A stretch of DNA of 64,000 nucleotides from Planctomycetota bacterium. GTDB taxonomy: Bacteria > Planctomycetota > Brocadiia > Brocadiales > Bathyanammoxibiaceae. Below the pieces are notes generated by a model that did no database searches, was not told the origin of the DNA, and worked only from the letters and a program-made list of their open reading frames with translations. The position numbers were made by a program, and so were the translations under genes. Below are positions 33,998 through 41,037 of this stretch, piece by piece. Within the stretch, counting starts at the first letter, position 1. Every line of letters starts with the position of its first letter. The stretch spans positions 18,397 to 82,396 of the forward strand of contig JACQVQ010000001.1 of the NCBI GenBank assembly GCA_016209685.1, in the 5' to 3' direction.

Positions 33998-34025
33998 TTG
34001 ACATTTCTTTAAAACCGTGTATGCT
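33998..34025 (+). promoter_or_regulatory. Candidate sigma-70 promoter of the MKKGKG transcript
   Basis: TTGACA (33998-34003), 16-nt spacer, TATGCT (34020-34025); start expected near 34032. It is one of the best consensus matches in the window and no conventional gene follows for 0.9 kb. Confidence 0.65.
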
Positions 34026-34252
34026 CTTAAGCAACAGTTCTGGCCGTTTTAAGAACTGGCCTTAATCAAGGCACCTAAGTGGACGCTGGCGAAGAAAGTT
34101 CTAATAGTAGTCCTACCGTTGGTATCCCCGCAAGGGTACTAAATACCCTACACAAGGAAGCACCTCCTTTAAGATACCTCCCGTTCTGGCACTTCAAATC
34201 CGCCTCGGGTAGATACCTGAATAAGAATATATCTCCAACGAAAACCCTTTGT

Positions 34253-34280
34253 GTAGGGGCACGTTGCAACGTGCCCCTAC
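34253..34280. repeat. 28-nt palindrome GTAGGGGCACGTTGCAACGTGCCCCTAC
   Basis: Same unit as at 17022 and 27563, inside the mini-ORF transcript. Confidence 0.9.
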
Positions 34281-34421
34281 CTGGTCCCCGCTACGTAAAT
34301 GGGGTCTCGCTTGGGACCATAAAACTTATAGTGAGCAAAACGAAGCCAGCGGGTATTAGCTTTATTAGTAAGTAGTGGAGGGGAGGCAACTTTTGATAAT
34401 AAAAGCGTGGAGGGAATAAGG

Positions 34422-34445
34422 ATGAAAAAGGGCAAAGGAAGGTAA
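34422..34445 (+). CDS. Mini-ORF 1, peptide MKKGKGR
   Basis: ATG-AAA-AAG-GGC-AAA-GGA-AGG-TAA, 7 aa. GGAGG at 34409-34413 lies 8 nt upstream, an ideal spacing. First of three tandem mini-ORFs that all start MKKGKG; synonymous codon differences from the others (AAA AAG GGC against AAG AAG GGT) hint at peptide-level conservation. Confidence 0.4.
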   Translation: MKKGKGR

Positions 34446-34483
34446 CAAGGACACGAGTCTTATTAAAAGATAGGATTTTAGAT

Positions 34484-34536
34484 CCTACCAGAGGCATACT
34501 CCCTAGGCTGTCTTGCCAGGTCGTGCCTCTGGTAGG
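34484..34536 (+). ncRNA. 13-bp hairpin in the mini-ORF transcript
   Basis: CCTACCAGAGGCA (34484-34496) pairs perfectly with TGCCTCTGGTAGG (34524-34536) around a 27-nt loop. No poly-U follows, so it is not a terminator. Two further hairpins lie directly downstream (see the transcription unit). Confidence 0.55.
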
Positions 34537-34621
34537 TTCGTCGTAGGGGAGTTTTGCCTTCGGCGAACTCTTGGGGGAAACCCCTTAAGATTGACCCTTA
34601 TCAGGAAAGGAGGTGACTAAA

Positions 34622-34648
34622 ATGAAGAAGGGTAAAGGAAAGAGGTAA
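34622..34648 (+). CDS. Mini-ORF 2, peptide MKKGKGKR
   Basis: ATG-AAG-AAG-GGT-AAA-GGA-AAG-AGG-TAA, 8 aa. Upstream AAAGGAGGTGA (34606-34616) is the complete complement of the 16S rRNA 3' end, spaced 5 nt from the ATG, stronger than that of most full genes in this window. Confidence 0.45.
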   Translation: MKKGKGKR

Positions 34649-34715
34649 GGTGTTTTTAGACCTTTTGTAAGGAGTTCAACGTGAGACACATATTTGTGGG
34701 AAAGGAGGCAACGAC

Positions 34716-34754
34716 ATGAAGAAGGGTAAAGGTTGTGGTAGCCCAAAGAAGTAA
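34716..34754 (+). CDS. Mini-ORF 3, peptide MKKGKGCGSPKK
   Basis: 12 aa; AAAGGAGG at 34701-34708, 7 nt before the ATG. Shares MKKGKG with the other two and adds CGSPKK. A GTG-started 12-codon frame (34681-34719) ends by TGA overlapping its ATG; that frame has AAGGAG upstream too, so coupling is possible but could be chance. Confidence 0.45.
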   Translation: MKKGKGCGSPKK

Positions 34755-34830
34755 GCCACAATGGGTTACATCTTCTTAGTGTTCGGGATTGGAATTAGTT
34801 GCGCTCCTTCCCGACAGACTTCATAACACA

Positions 34831-34864
34831 AGGGCATGCCTCATCGGAGGCGTGCCCTTTTTCT
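34831..34864 (+). terminator. Rho-independent terminator after the mini-ORFs
   Basis: AGGGCATGCCT (34831-34841) pairs with AGGCGTGCCCT (34848-34858), one G-U pair, loop CATCGG, followed by TTTTTCTT. A textbook stem plus U-run on the plus strand, defining the 3' end of the transcript. Confidence 0.85.
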
Positions 34865-34934
34865 TCCCCAACTACGACTCCCCCACAAAAATTTGACAAG
34901 ACAAAAACAAAATGTTAGACTCCTACCCTACCCC

Positions 34935-35522
34935 ATGAAGAGAGAACTCCTTTACATTGTCCTTTTTGGCGCCCTCTTGAGCCCCCAGGCCGAAGGGGTC
35001 CAGCTAAAACTAGGGGACAAGGACATAAAAGAGGCCATCTACTACGGTTCCCACAGAAAAGAACTCTCCCACCCTGAACTCTTGAAGGCCTGGAGGATAG
35101 ACCTTGGTTATGGGGTAGGGTCGGCCACATTAATCACACCCTACGCAAGTCTAATCATCCTGGCCAAGGAATCTACCCTTACGTCCCGCGAACCCACAGA
35201 ACGTGAGATACAAAAAGAACTAGAAGAGAAGTCGGGACAAATCAGCTTCGGTTGCGGCCTATACGGGGAAGAAATAGACTTTGCCCCTAACTGCAAGGCG
35301 GTACTGGAATATAAAGATGAGAAACGTGGGCCCACTCATACAAGTCTCCCCCCTTCGGCCAACTATACCAAAAGTTATCCCGCCTCACCCAGGTTCTGGG
35401 CCCTGTGTTTCTTCCGCTTCCCCATGACAGGCATCGGGGCCAATGACAAGGTTACCCTCGTCTTAACAGACGCAAAGGGGAAAGAACTGCGGTTCCCTTT
35501 TGACCTCTCTCAATTAAGATGA
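34935..35522 (+). CDS. Secreted protein of unknown function
   Basis: 195 aa from ATG 34935 (MKRELLYIVLFGALLSPQAEG signal peptide); longer readings start inside the terminator. The mature part has an N-terminal acidic/basic segment (KLGDKDIKEAIYYGSHRKEL) and beta-rich C-terminal half with a Cys pair (FGCGLYGEEIDFAPNCKAV) and FRFPMTGIGANDKVTLVLTD. I do not recognise the family. The stop overlaps the start of the HgdB-like gene (ATGA), so the two are co-translated. Confidence 0.7.
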   Translation: MKRELLYIVLFGALLSPQAEGVQLKLGDKDIKEAIYYGSHRKELSHPELLKAWRIDLGYGVGSATLITPYASLIILAKESTLTSREPTEREIQKELEEKSGQISFGCGLYGEEIDFAPNCKAVLEYKDEKRGPTHTSLPPSANYTKSYPASPRFWALCFFRFPMTGIGANDKVTLVLTDAKGKELRFPFDLSQLR

Positions 35523-36832
35523 ATTATAAAAAGGGACTAAAGAAAGACATTGAAGGCTGGTTAGCCCGGTTCTTTCTCCGAGAATTATGCCGCCTCGGGC
35601 CTTACTTTATGGGTAACCGCACCAGTAAAGAGATAGACAGCCTTAACTTCTTACGGAAGGAAGGCTACAAGTTCTTTCACGAGGCATATGCTAATGAACA
35701 CCGGGTGGTATGGACCAGCCTGTTTGTCCCCTCAGAAATCCTTTTCGCCCTGGGCCTGATACCTCTCAGTCTGGAGGTAATCGCCGCCCTCTTTGCCGGG
35801 GCAGGTCAGAGTCCCAAGGGGCTTGCCGAGGCAGAGGCGGAGGGTATCCCCACCGACGTGTGCACTTTCCACCGTTCTGCCCTGGGTTTCGCCTTCAAGG
35901 GCTACCTCCCCAGGCCCATCATCCATGCCACTACCAGTACCCTCTGCGACTCCAATATTAAGATGTCAAGGATAGGCGAGACGATTACGGGCAAAGAGAC
36001 GCTGGTGCTGGACGTACCGTACGACCTTACAAAAGAGTCTATCCGTTACCTTTCTACACAGCTGGAAGAATTTACTAAGAAATTAGAGGCCGTGGCGGGG
36101 CGAAGGATGGACCCACAAAGGCTTAGAGAGGTCCTTGAAAGGGCAAACCGCACAAGGGAGAAGATGTTAGAGATAAATGAAATAAGGACAAGCCCCTTCT
36201 CTCCCCTGCCCGGGACAAAGACGCTGGGCTTCATGCTCCCCAGTCATGTCCTCCAGGGCTCCAGCCGCTCAGAGGAGTTTTATACCAGGCTCGCCGCAGA
36301 GCTCAAAGAAACGGTATCCGCCAAAGAAAAGAGTGGCGCCTCCCCAGAGGAAAAGATACGGCTCCTGTGGCTAGAACTAAAACCCTATTTTAAGTGTGAA
36401 ATCCCAACGGTAATAGAGACAAACAGCGATATGAAGATAGCCTTTGAAGAGACAAATTACGTCTATTGGGAACCCCTTGACCCGCAGAGACCCTATGAAA
36501 GCCTCGCCAGAAAGCTCATCTCCAATCACTACAACGGTCCCCTGGACCGCAGGATAGCGGTATTAAAGACACTGGTAAAAAAATACGACATAGACGGCGC
36601 GATAATCTTCTCCCACTGGGGCTGTCGCAGGAATAATGCCGCAGTACCAGTGATAAAGCGGGAGTTAAACCTGGAGGGCATCCCCGTTATGAACCTGGAC
36701 GGGGACTGCGTGGATGACCAGAATTTTACCTCCGGACAGCTAAAGACACGCCTTGAGGGCTTCATGGAGATGCTCAGGTGCGGCGGCCACTCCCAATCCG
36801 CCTCAAGCGGACGGCTACTGACCACCCCATGA
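35519..36832 (+). CDS. 2-hydroxyacyl-CoA dehydratase D-component family (HgdB/BcrC-like)
   Basis: 437 aa. The family's FeS-cluster Cys residues are present: PTDVCTFHRSALGF (about 113-126), ATTSTLCDSNIKMS (about 138-152) and IFSHWGCRRNNAAVP (about 359-373), with the conserved LDGDCVDDQNF near the end. Such proteins bind a [4Fe-4S] cluster for one-electron chemistry on CoA thioesters, or act in benzoyl-CoA reductase. The usual partner subunit and ATP-dependent activator are not encoded nearby, so this may be a stand-alone member such as those of activator-free or double-cubane type. Near the C-terminus is the in-frame palindrome (SASSG), which probably altered the original end. Confidence 0.8.
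   Translation: MNYKKGLKKDIEGWLARFFLRELCRLGPYFMGNRTSKEIDSLNFLRKEGYKFFHEAYANEHRVVWTSLFVPSEILFALGLIPLSLEVIAALFAGAGQSPKGLAEAEAEGIPTDVCTFHRSALGFAFKGYLPRPIIHATTSTLCDSNIKMSRIGETITGKETLVLDVPYDLTKESIRYLSTQLEEFTKKLEAVAGRRMDPQRLREVLERANRTREKMLEINEIRTSPFSPLPGTKTLGFMLPSHVLQGSSRSEEFYTRLAAELKETVSAKEKSGASPEEKIRLLWLELKPYFKCEIPTVIETNSDMKIAFEETNYVYWEPLDPQRPYESLARKLISNHYNGPLDRRIAVLKTLVKKYDIDGAIIFSHWGCRRNNAAVPVIKRELNLEGIPVMNLDGDCVDDQNFTSGQLKTRLEGFMEMLRCGGHSQSASSGRLLTTP
36797..36811. repeat. 15-nt palindrome in frame near the HgdB-like C-terminus
   Basis: TCCGCCTCAAGCGGA read as Ser-Ala-Ser-Ser-Gly (one mismatch). Confidence 0.8.
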
Positions 36833-36906
36833 GCAAGAGAAAGACCTCTCCCACACCACGGACCCAGGCACCTCCCTACAAGGGCAAGCCCCCCCGAACG
36901 AGGTAG
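36829..36906 (+). CDS. Possible 25-aa basic Pro-rich peptide
   Basis: ATG overlaps the HgdB stop (ATGA) and the frame runs to TAG with a Lys/Arg/Pro-rich product (MSKRKTSPTPRTQ...YKGKPPRTR). No other support; the region is also the tail of the HgdB gene's palindrome insertion. Low confidence. Confidence 0.2.
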   Translation: MSKRKTSPTPRTQAPPYKGKPPRTR

Positions 36907-36985
36907 ACATAGGGGTGGGGCTTGGGACTAATTAAAAGACCTCCACCCCAGGCGGATTACCTATGCCTGTATGCAATACAAAAGA

Positions 36986-37474
36986 TTAACCGCCTTCCTT
37001 CAGTAACTCCTTAATCCTCGTCTCAAAGGCCGTCTTGCCTGCCTCAGAAAAGCCCGTCTCTTCGTGCCTCTGTGTCCCCTTCTTGTCTATAAAGACGTGG
37101 TGAGGGATGTACTGGATACCGTACTTCTCCAGAAGGTCTAACTCTGCCATAAAGATAGGATACTTTATCCCTGCCTTTTTTGAAAAGGCCGTTACGGCCT
37201 CTACATTTTTTCCCTCTGTAGAAAGGGCAATTATTTCAAAACCCTGGCCTTTGTACGTCTCATACATCTGGTTTAGGAAGGGCACCGCCCTCCGGCAGGA
37301 GGGTCAGAAAGTAGCCCAGAAGTCCAGGACCACTACCTTTCCCTTACTGGCCGCCAGCAGGCCACTAAACTCCTTTGCGCCGATGGTCTTAATTTCCTGC
37401 CCTTCGGCCAGGGGTACCAGGGAAACCAAGAAAAAAAGGGCTGGAACGCAAAGGGCCAAACGTAGGTTACGCAT
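36986..37474 (-). CDS. TlpA/ResA-like thioredoxin-fold protein with UGA at the first redox Cys (probable selenoprotein)
   Basis: Start ATG 37474 with GAGGAG upstream. A signal or anchor segment (LALCVPALFFLVSLVPLA, about 6-23) is followed by the TlpA fold: SKGKVVVLDFWATF, then TGA (37304-37306, codon 57), then PSCRRAVPFLNQMYE. Families have WCxPC here, so UGA falls exactly on the nucleophilic Cys, giving U-P-S-C with the resolving Cys60 intact. The rest (FEIIALSTEG, cis-Pro IPHHVFIDKKG) is intact to residue 162. Annotation that stops at UGA would miss the N-terminal third. Downstream of clpB, same strand. A disrupted gene is the main alternative. Confidence 0.75.
37276..37303 (-). promoter_or_regulatory. 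Candidate bacterial SECIS hairpin
   Basis: Just 3' of the UGA the mRNA reads (10 nt) then GGAGGGC-GGU-GCCCUUCC, a 7-bp stem with one bulged U and a GGU apical loop 18-20 nt after the UGA, matching the spacing and the GGU loop of bacterial SECIS elements. A competing stem CCCUCC/GGAGGG directly after the UGA also exists. Confidence 0.55.
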
Positions 37475-37552
37475 CTGGATGTCTCCTCTCTTTGTAGCGT
37501 GCGACCTTGTGTCGCACGAGTCAACATGCCAGGCAAGCTGGCACGCTACACC

Positions 37553-40174
37553 TTAGGCCACCTCTACAGGCTTCGCCCTGGTGAAAAGGACCTTACCGTC
37601 TTTACACTTGATGATAACCTCAGAGCCATCGGGGAATCTCCCCTCCAGTATCTCCAGGGCCAGGGGATTTTCAATGTACTGCTGTATGGTACGCTTCAAG
37701 GGCCTGGCACCGTAGGTGGGGTCATAGCCCTTTTCCACCAGCATCTCTTTCACTTCTCCCCCAAGGGCGAGCCTGACGTTATGCTCTGCCAGGCGTTTCC
37801 TCAGACTGCGGAGTTGTATCTCCACTATCTGTTTAATCTCCTCCTTGCCGAGACGGTTGAAGACGATTACCTCATCTATACGGTTTAGAAACTCCGGGCG
37901 GAAGGTCTTTCTGAGGGACTCCATGATGTGCTCCTTGAGTTCCTCCTTTTTACCTTTACCGCCGAGTTCTTCAACCCAATGGGTGCCAACGTTGGAGGTC
38001 ATTACTATGATGGTATTCTTGAAATCCACGGTACGGCCATGGCCATCGGTAAGCCGCCCGTCGTCTAACACCTGTAACAGTATGTTGAAGACGTCCCTGT
38101 GGGCCTTTTCTATCTCGTCAAAGAGTACCACGGAATAGGGCCTCCGCCTCACCGCCTCCGTAAGCCTGCCGCCTTCCTCATAGCCGACATAGCCTGGGGG
38201 TGCCCCGATGAGCCTTGCCACGGAGTGTTGCTCCATGTACTCAGACATGTCCACCCTCACCATGGCATTCTCGTCGTCAAAGAGGAACTCTGCCAGTGCT
38301 CGGCACAGTTCTGTCTTACCAACCCCCGTAGGCCCAAGGAATATGAAGGAGCCCACGGGCCTCTTGGGGTCCTGGAGCCCTGCCCTGGCCCTCCTTACGG
38401 CGTCCGAAACGGCCCTGACGGCCTCCTCCTGTCCCACCACCCTCTCCTTGAGTCGGTCTTCCATCTCTAGTAGCTTCTGTTTCTCCCCCTCCAGGAGTTT
38501 GGATACCGGAATTCGTGTCCATCTGGCGACCACCTCTGCAACGTCGTCGGCATCTACCTCCTCTTTCAGGAGACACCTGCCCTTCTGATACTCGTCCATC
38601 CTGGTCTGTTTTTGTCTTAACTGGTCCTCGTACTCCCTCAGGCGTCCGTAGCGGATTTCTGCCACCTTCTCCAGGTTGCCCGTCCTCAGGGCCGCCTGTT
38701 CCTCCAGCCTGGCTTGGTCTATCCTGGCCTTGAGGCTCTGGACGTCTTTTATGAGACCCTTCTCCTTCTCCCACTGGGCCTTCAGGCCGCAGAGTTCCTC
38801 CCTGTATTCGGCCAGTTGCCGCTCCAGTTTTTCCATCCTCTGTTTAGACTCAGGGTCTCTCTCCTTCTTCAGGGCCTCCCTCTCTATCTCTAACTGCATA
38901 ATCTTTCTCTGTATCTCGTCCAGTTCCGAGGGCATGCTGTCAATCTCAATCCTGAGCTTGCTGGCTGACTCGTCAATGAGGTCTATGGCCTTATCCGGCA
39001 GGAAGCGGTCAGTAATATAACGGTTAGAGAGGGTGGCCGCGGCCACCAGGGCAGAGTCCTTTATCCTCACCCCATGGTGCACCTCGTAGCGTTCTTTCAG
39101 GCCCCGGAGGATGGCTATGGTGTCCTCCACGGTAGGCTGTGTGACGTAGACAGGCTGGAACCGCCTCTCCAGGGCGGCGTCCTTTTCTACATGCTTCCGG
39201 TATTCATCCAGGGTAGTGGCTCCCACGCATCGGAGCTCTCCCCTGGCCAGGGCAGGTTTAAGGAGGTTAGAGGCATCTATGGCCCCCTCTGCCGCCCCTG
39301 CCCCTACCACCGTGTGTAGCTCATCTATAAAGAGGATTACGCCCCCCTCGGCCTCCTCTATCTCCCTCAGCACCGCCTTGAGGCGGTCCTCAAACTCCCC
39401 CCTAAACTTGGTGCCTGCCAGGAGGGCGCCCATGTCCAGGGCCATGACCCTCTTGTCCTTTAGCCCCTCGGGGACGTCGCCGTTGACTATCCTCTGGGCC
39501 AGACCTTCTACTATGGCGGTCTTTCCTACTCCGGGGTCGCCTATGAGGACGGGGTTATTCTTTGTCCTACGGGAGAGGACCTGGACGACCCTCCGTATCT
39601 CCTCGTCCCTGCCGATTACCGGGTCTAGCTTCCCTTTCCTGGCCAGCTCCACCAGGTCCCGGCTGTAACGGGCCAGGGCCTGGTACTTATTCTCAGGGTT
39701 GGGGTCTGTTACCCTCTGGGTACCACGGATGCCCTGGAGAGCACGAAGCACCTCGTCTTTTTTCACTCCCGCCCCTGAGAGTATCCTGCCTGCAGGGCTG
39801 TCAGACTCCTCTACCATGGCAAGAAGGAGGTGCTCGGTGCTGAGGTATTCGTCTTTTAGTCTCAGGGCCTCGTTCCAGGCCACGTTGAGGAGGTCGTTAA
39901 GTTCGGGGCTGACGTACATCTGGCCAAAAGCAGACCCACCACTCACCTTCGGTAAGCGGTCTATGGCTTCAAGACACTTAGCAAGGATGGCCTGGCGGTT
40001 GACCCCCAGCTTATCCAGTATTGGCCCCACGACCCCTTGTTCCTGCTGGAGGAGGGCGGCAAGGAGGTGTGTAGACTCTACTCCGCCTGAGGCGGATTGG
40101 CCATTCTGCTGGGCCAGCTGGTGGGCCTCCTGGAGGGACTCCTGGGCCTTGATGGTGAGTTTATCCAGACGCAT
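37553..40174 (-). CDS. clpB: ATP-dependent disaggregase ClpB
   Basis: 873 aa AAA+ chaperone that resolves aggregates with DnaK. N-terminal double Clp-N domain (about 1-150, with SASGG inserted at about 26-30 by the 15-nt palindrome), first ATPase domain with [20 protein letters not shown] (about 205-224) and [18 protein letters not shown], the middle coiled coil ([18 protein letters not shown]), and a second ATPase domain with [20 protein letters not shown] and [29 protein letters not shown]. Overlaps the DUF6338-like gene by 14 nt, so translation is coupled to it. Part of the minus-strand chaperone unit with dnaK. Confidence 0.95.
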   Translation of the reverse strand: MRLDKLTIKAQESLQEAHQLAQQNGQSASGGVESTHLLAALLQQEQGVVGPILDKLGVNRQAILAKCLEAIDRLPKVSGGSAFGQMYVSPELNDLLNVAWNEALRLKDEYLSTEHLLLAMVEESDSPAGRILSGAGVKKDEVLRALQGIRGTQRVTDPNPENKYQALARYSRDLVELARKGKLDPVIGRDEEIRRVVQVLSRRTKNNPVLIGDPGVGKTAIVEGLAQRIVNGDVPEGLKDKRVMALDMGALLAGTKFRGEFEDRLKAVLREIEEAEGGVILFIDELHTVVGAGAAEGAIDASNLLKPALARGELRCVGATTLDEYRKHVEKDAALERRFQPVYVTQPTVEDTIAILRGLKERYEVHHGVRIKDSALVAAATLSNRYITDRFLPDKAIDLIDESASKLRIEIDSMPSELDEIQRKIMQLEIEREALKKERDPESKQRMEKLERQLAEYREELCGLKAQWEKEKGLIKDVQSLKARIDQARLEEQAALRTGNLEKVAEIRYGRLREYEDQLRQKQTRMDEYQKGRCLLKEEVDADDVAEVVARWTRIPVSKLLEGEKQKLLEMEDRLKERVVGQEEAVRAVSDAVRRARAGLQDPKRPVGSFIFLGPTGVGKTELCRALAEFLFDDENAMVRVDMSEYMEQHSVARLIGAPPGYVGYEEGGRLTEAVRRRPYSVVLFDEIEKAHRDVFNILLQVLDDGRLTDGHGRTVDFKNTIIVMTSNVGTHWVEELGGKGKKEELKEHIMESLRKTFRPEFLNRIDEVIVFNRLGKEEIKQIVEIQLRSLRKRLAEHNVRLALGGEVKEMLVEKGYDPTYGARPLKRTIQQYIENPLALEILEGRFPDGSEVIIKCKDGKVLFTRAKPVEVA
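40082..40096. repeat. 15-nt palindrome in frame in clpB
   Basis: Coding strand TCCGCCTCAGGCGGA, read Ser-Ala-Ser-Gly-Gly between residues about 26 and 30, in the loop before the second helix pair of the Clp-N domain. Confidence 0.9.
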
Positions 40175-40805
40175 TGTTTATATCCACAAATGCAAGTTCT
40201 AAGGACATTATATCACGAGTGTTTAGAAGTATTCCTTCCACTTTTTCTTCCATGAGGCTTTTCCAAGTCCCGTTTTTAAAAGCATACGCTTCTACTATGT
40301 ATATATCCTTTTCAGAGCTAGAAAGTAAATCATGCTCCGAGGGAATATATTTTATTTGGCCCGAATATACGTCTCCATTCTTTAATTTAATCCTGGCGAA
40401 AGCTATCTTATTATGTGGGAGTGTGCGAACCCATAAAGGAAGCAAGGAACTGGTTTCTTTGCTCCACGCATAGTATTTTACAAGGAAAAACTGACCATAT
40501 AATTTGCCTGTTACTATAGCTAAAGTACAGTAAATGAATACTGCCAGAGGTTGTAACTCTATTGTCCAGGGTAGGTGTCCTAATTTAAAGAAGAAATATA
40601 AGCAAGCCGTTATAACTAGGAAGGAATGAATTAATACGCTGCGATAAATACTATAAATGGTTCTTTCAAAAGTGGTGGACGGCTTTAGCGGAAATTTCCT
40701 TCTTAATTCTTCTTCTGCCAGGAAGCCCGGAATGATGAATAATATAGTTAAAAGTAACTTTGGCAGACCAACAGCATCAAGAAGATTGGGGAGGTCCGTA
40801 TTCAA
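40161..40805 (-). CDS. DUF6338-like membrane protein
   Basis: 214 aa from TTG 40805. Three to four N-terminal membrane segments: [20 protein letters not shown] (about 15-35), [20 protein letters not shown] (about 55-75) and [21 protein letters not shown] cytoplasmic C-terminal half has [20 protein letters not shown], typical of DUF6338 ligand-like beta domains. The opening pattern PGF...[20 protein letters not shown] is characteristic of the family, which has no established function and is often mobile. Sandwiched between a 55-aa gene and clpB, overlapping clpB. A family assignment from memory, moderate confidence. Confidence 0.65.
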   Translation of the reverse strand: MNTDLPNLLDAVGLPKLLLTILFIIPGFLAEEELRRKFPLKPSTTFERTIYSIYRSVLIHSFLVITACLYFFFKLGHLPWTIELQPLAVFIYCTLAIVTGKLYGQFFLVKYYAWSKETSSLLPLWVRTLPHNKIAFARIKLKNGDVYSGQIKYIPSEHDLLSSSEKDIYIVEAYAFKNGTWKSLMEEKVEGILLNTRDIMSLELAFVDINNASG

Positions 40806-40837
40806 AGTTTCGATTGCCTAACCTCAAAGGTCTACAA

Positions 40838-41005
40838 TCATTTTTTCTTGGAATCAGACTTTTTAGAGTTGTCCTGGATACCTACGAATGGGTTCTTTTC
40901 TCCCTTCTTCGTAGGCAGTTCAATGGTGAGCTGCTCATGCCTCTTAATATCAGATTTGGTATCTGATTTAATAACCCTTACTATTTCTTCTTTTTTTCCA
41001 TTCAT
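40838..41005 (-). CDS. Conserved-looking 55-aa charged protein of the dnaK-clpB unit
   Basis: Start ATG 41005 with AGGAGGG 7 nt upstream. The product (MNGKKEEIVRVIKSDTK..., ELPTKKGEKNPFVGIQD..., ending DSKKK) has 15 Lys and is probably soluble. It starts 32 nt after the dnaK stop and ends 32 nt before the DUF6338-like start, so it is most likely co-transcribed with both. No recognised family. Confidence 0.75.
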   Translation of the reverse strand: MNGKKEEIVRVIKSDTKSDIKRHEQLTIELPTKKGEKNPFVGIQDNSKKSDSKKK

Positions 41006-41037
41006 GTTAACCCTCCTGACAAGTATTCATTTTGTTT

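Larger units (their letters stand above)
34032..34864 (+). other. Transcription unit with hairpins and three mini-ORFs, no conventional gene
   Basis: Between the promoter candidate and a rho-independent terminator lies about 830 nt. It begins with a CAGTTCT...AGAACTG hairpin (34035-34061), continues with about 200 nt of moderately structured sequence and the GTAGGGGC palindrome (34253), then the three mini-ORFs with strong ribosome-binding sites, separated by a 13-bp hairpin (34484-34536), a GAGTT...GCCTTCGGC...AACTC hairpin (34550-34570) and GGGG-GAAA-CCCC (34573-34584). This looks like a regulatory or peptide-encoding RNA that I cannot assign to a known class. The exact 5' end is inferred. 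Confidence 0.45.

Noticed and set aside
34079..34375. 98-aa open frame (GTG start) inside the mini-ORF transcript
   Set aside because: No ribosome-binding site, and the central part is the GTAGGGGC palindrome in translation; it has no protein-like composition.
34681..34719. 12-codon GTG frame overlapping mini-ORF 3
   Set aside because: It has AAGGAG upstream and an ATGA overlap, but no similarity to the MKKGKG set and a GTG start; too weak to list as a gene.
37333..37536. 67-aa minus-strand frame near the TlpA-like gene
   Set aside because: Wrong frame; the correct one reads through UGA and contains the thioredoxin-fold sequence.
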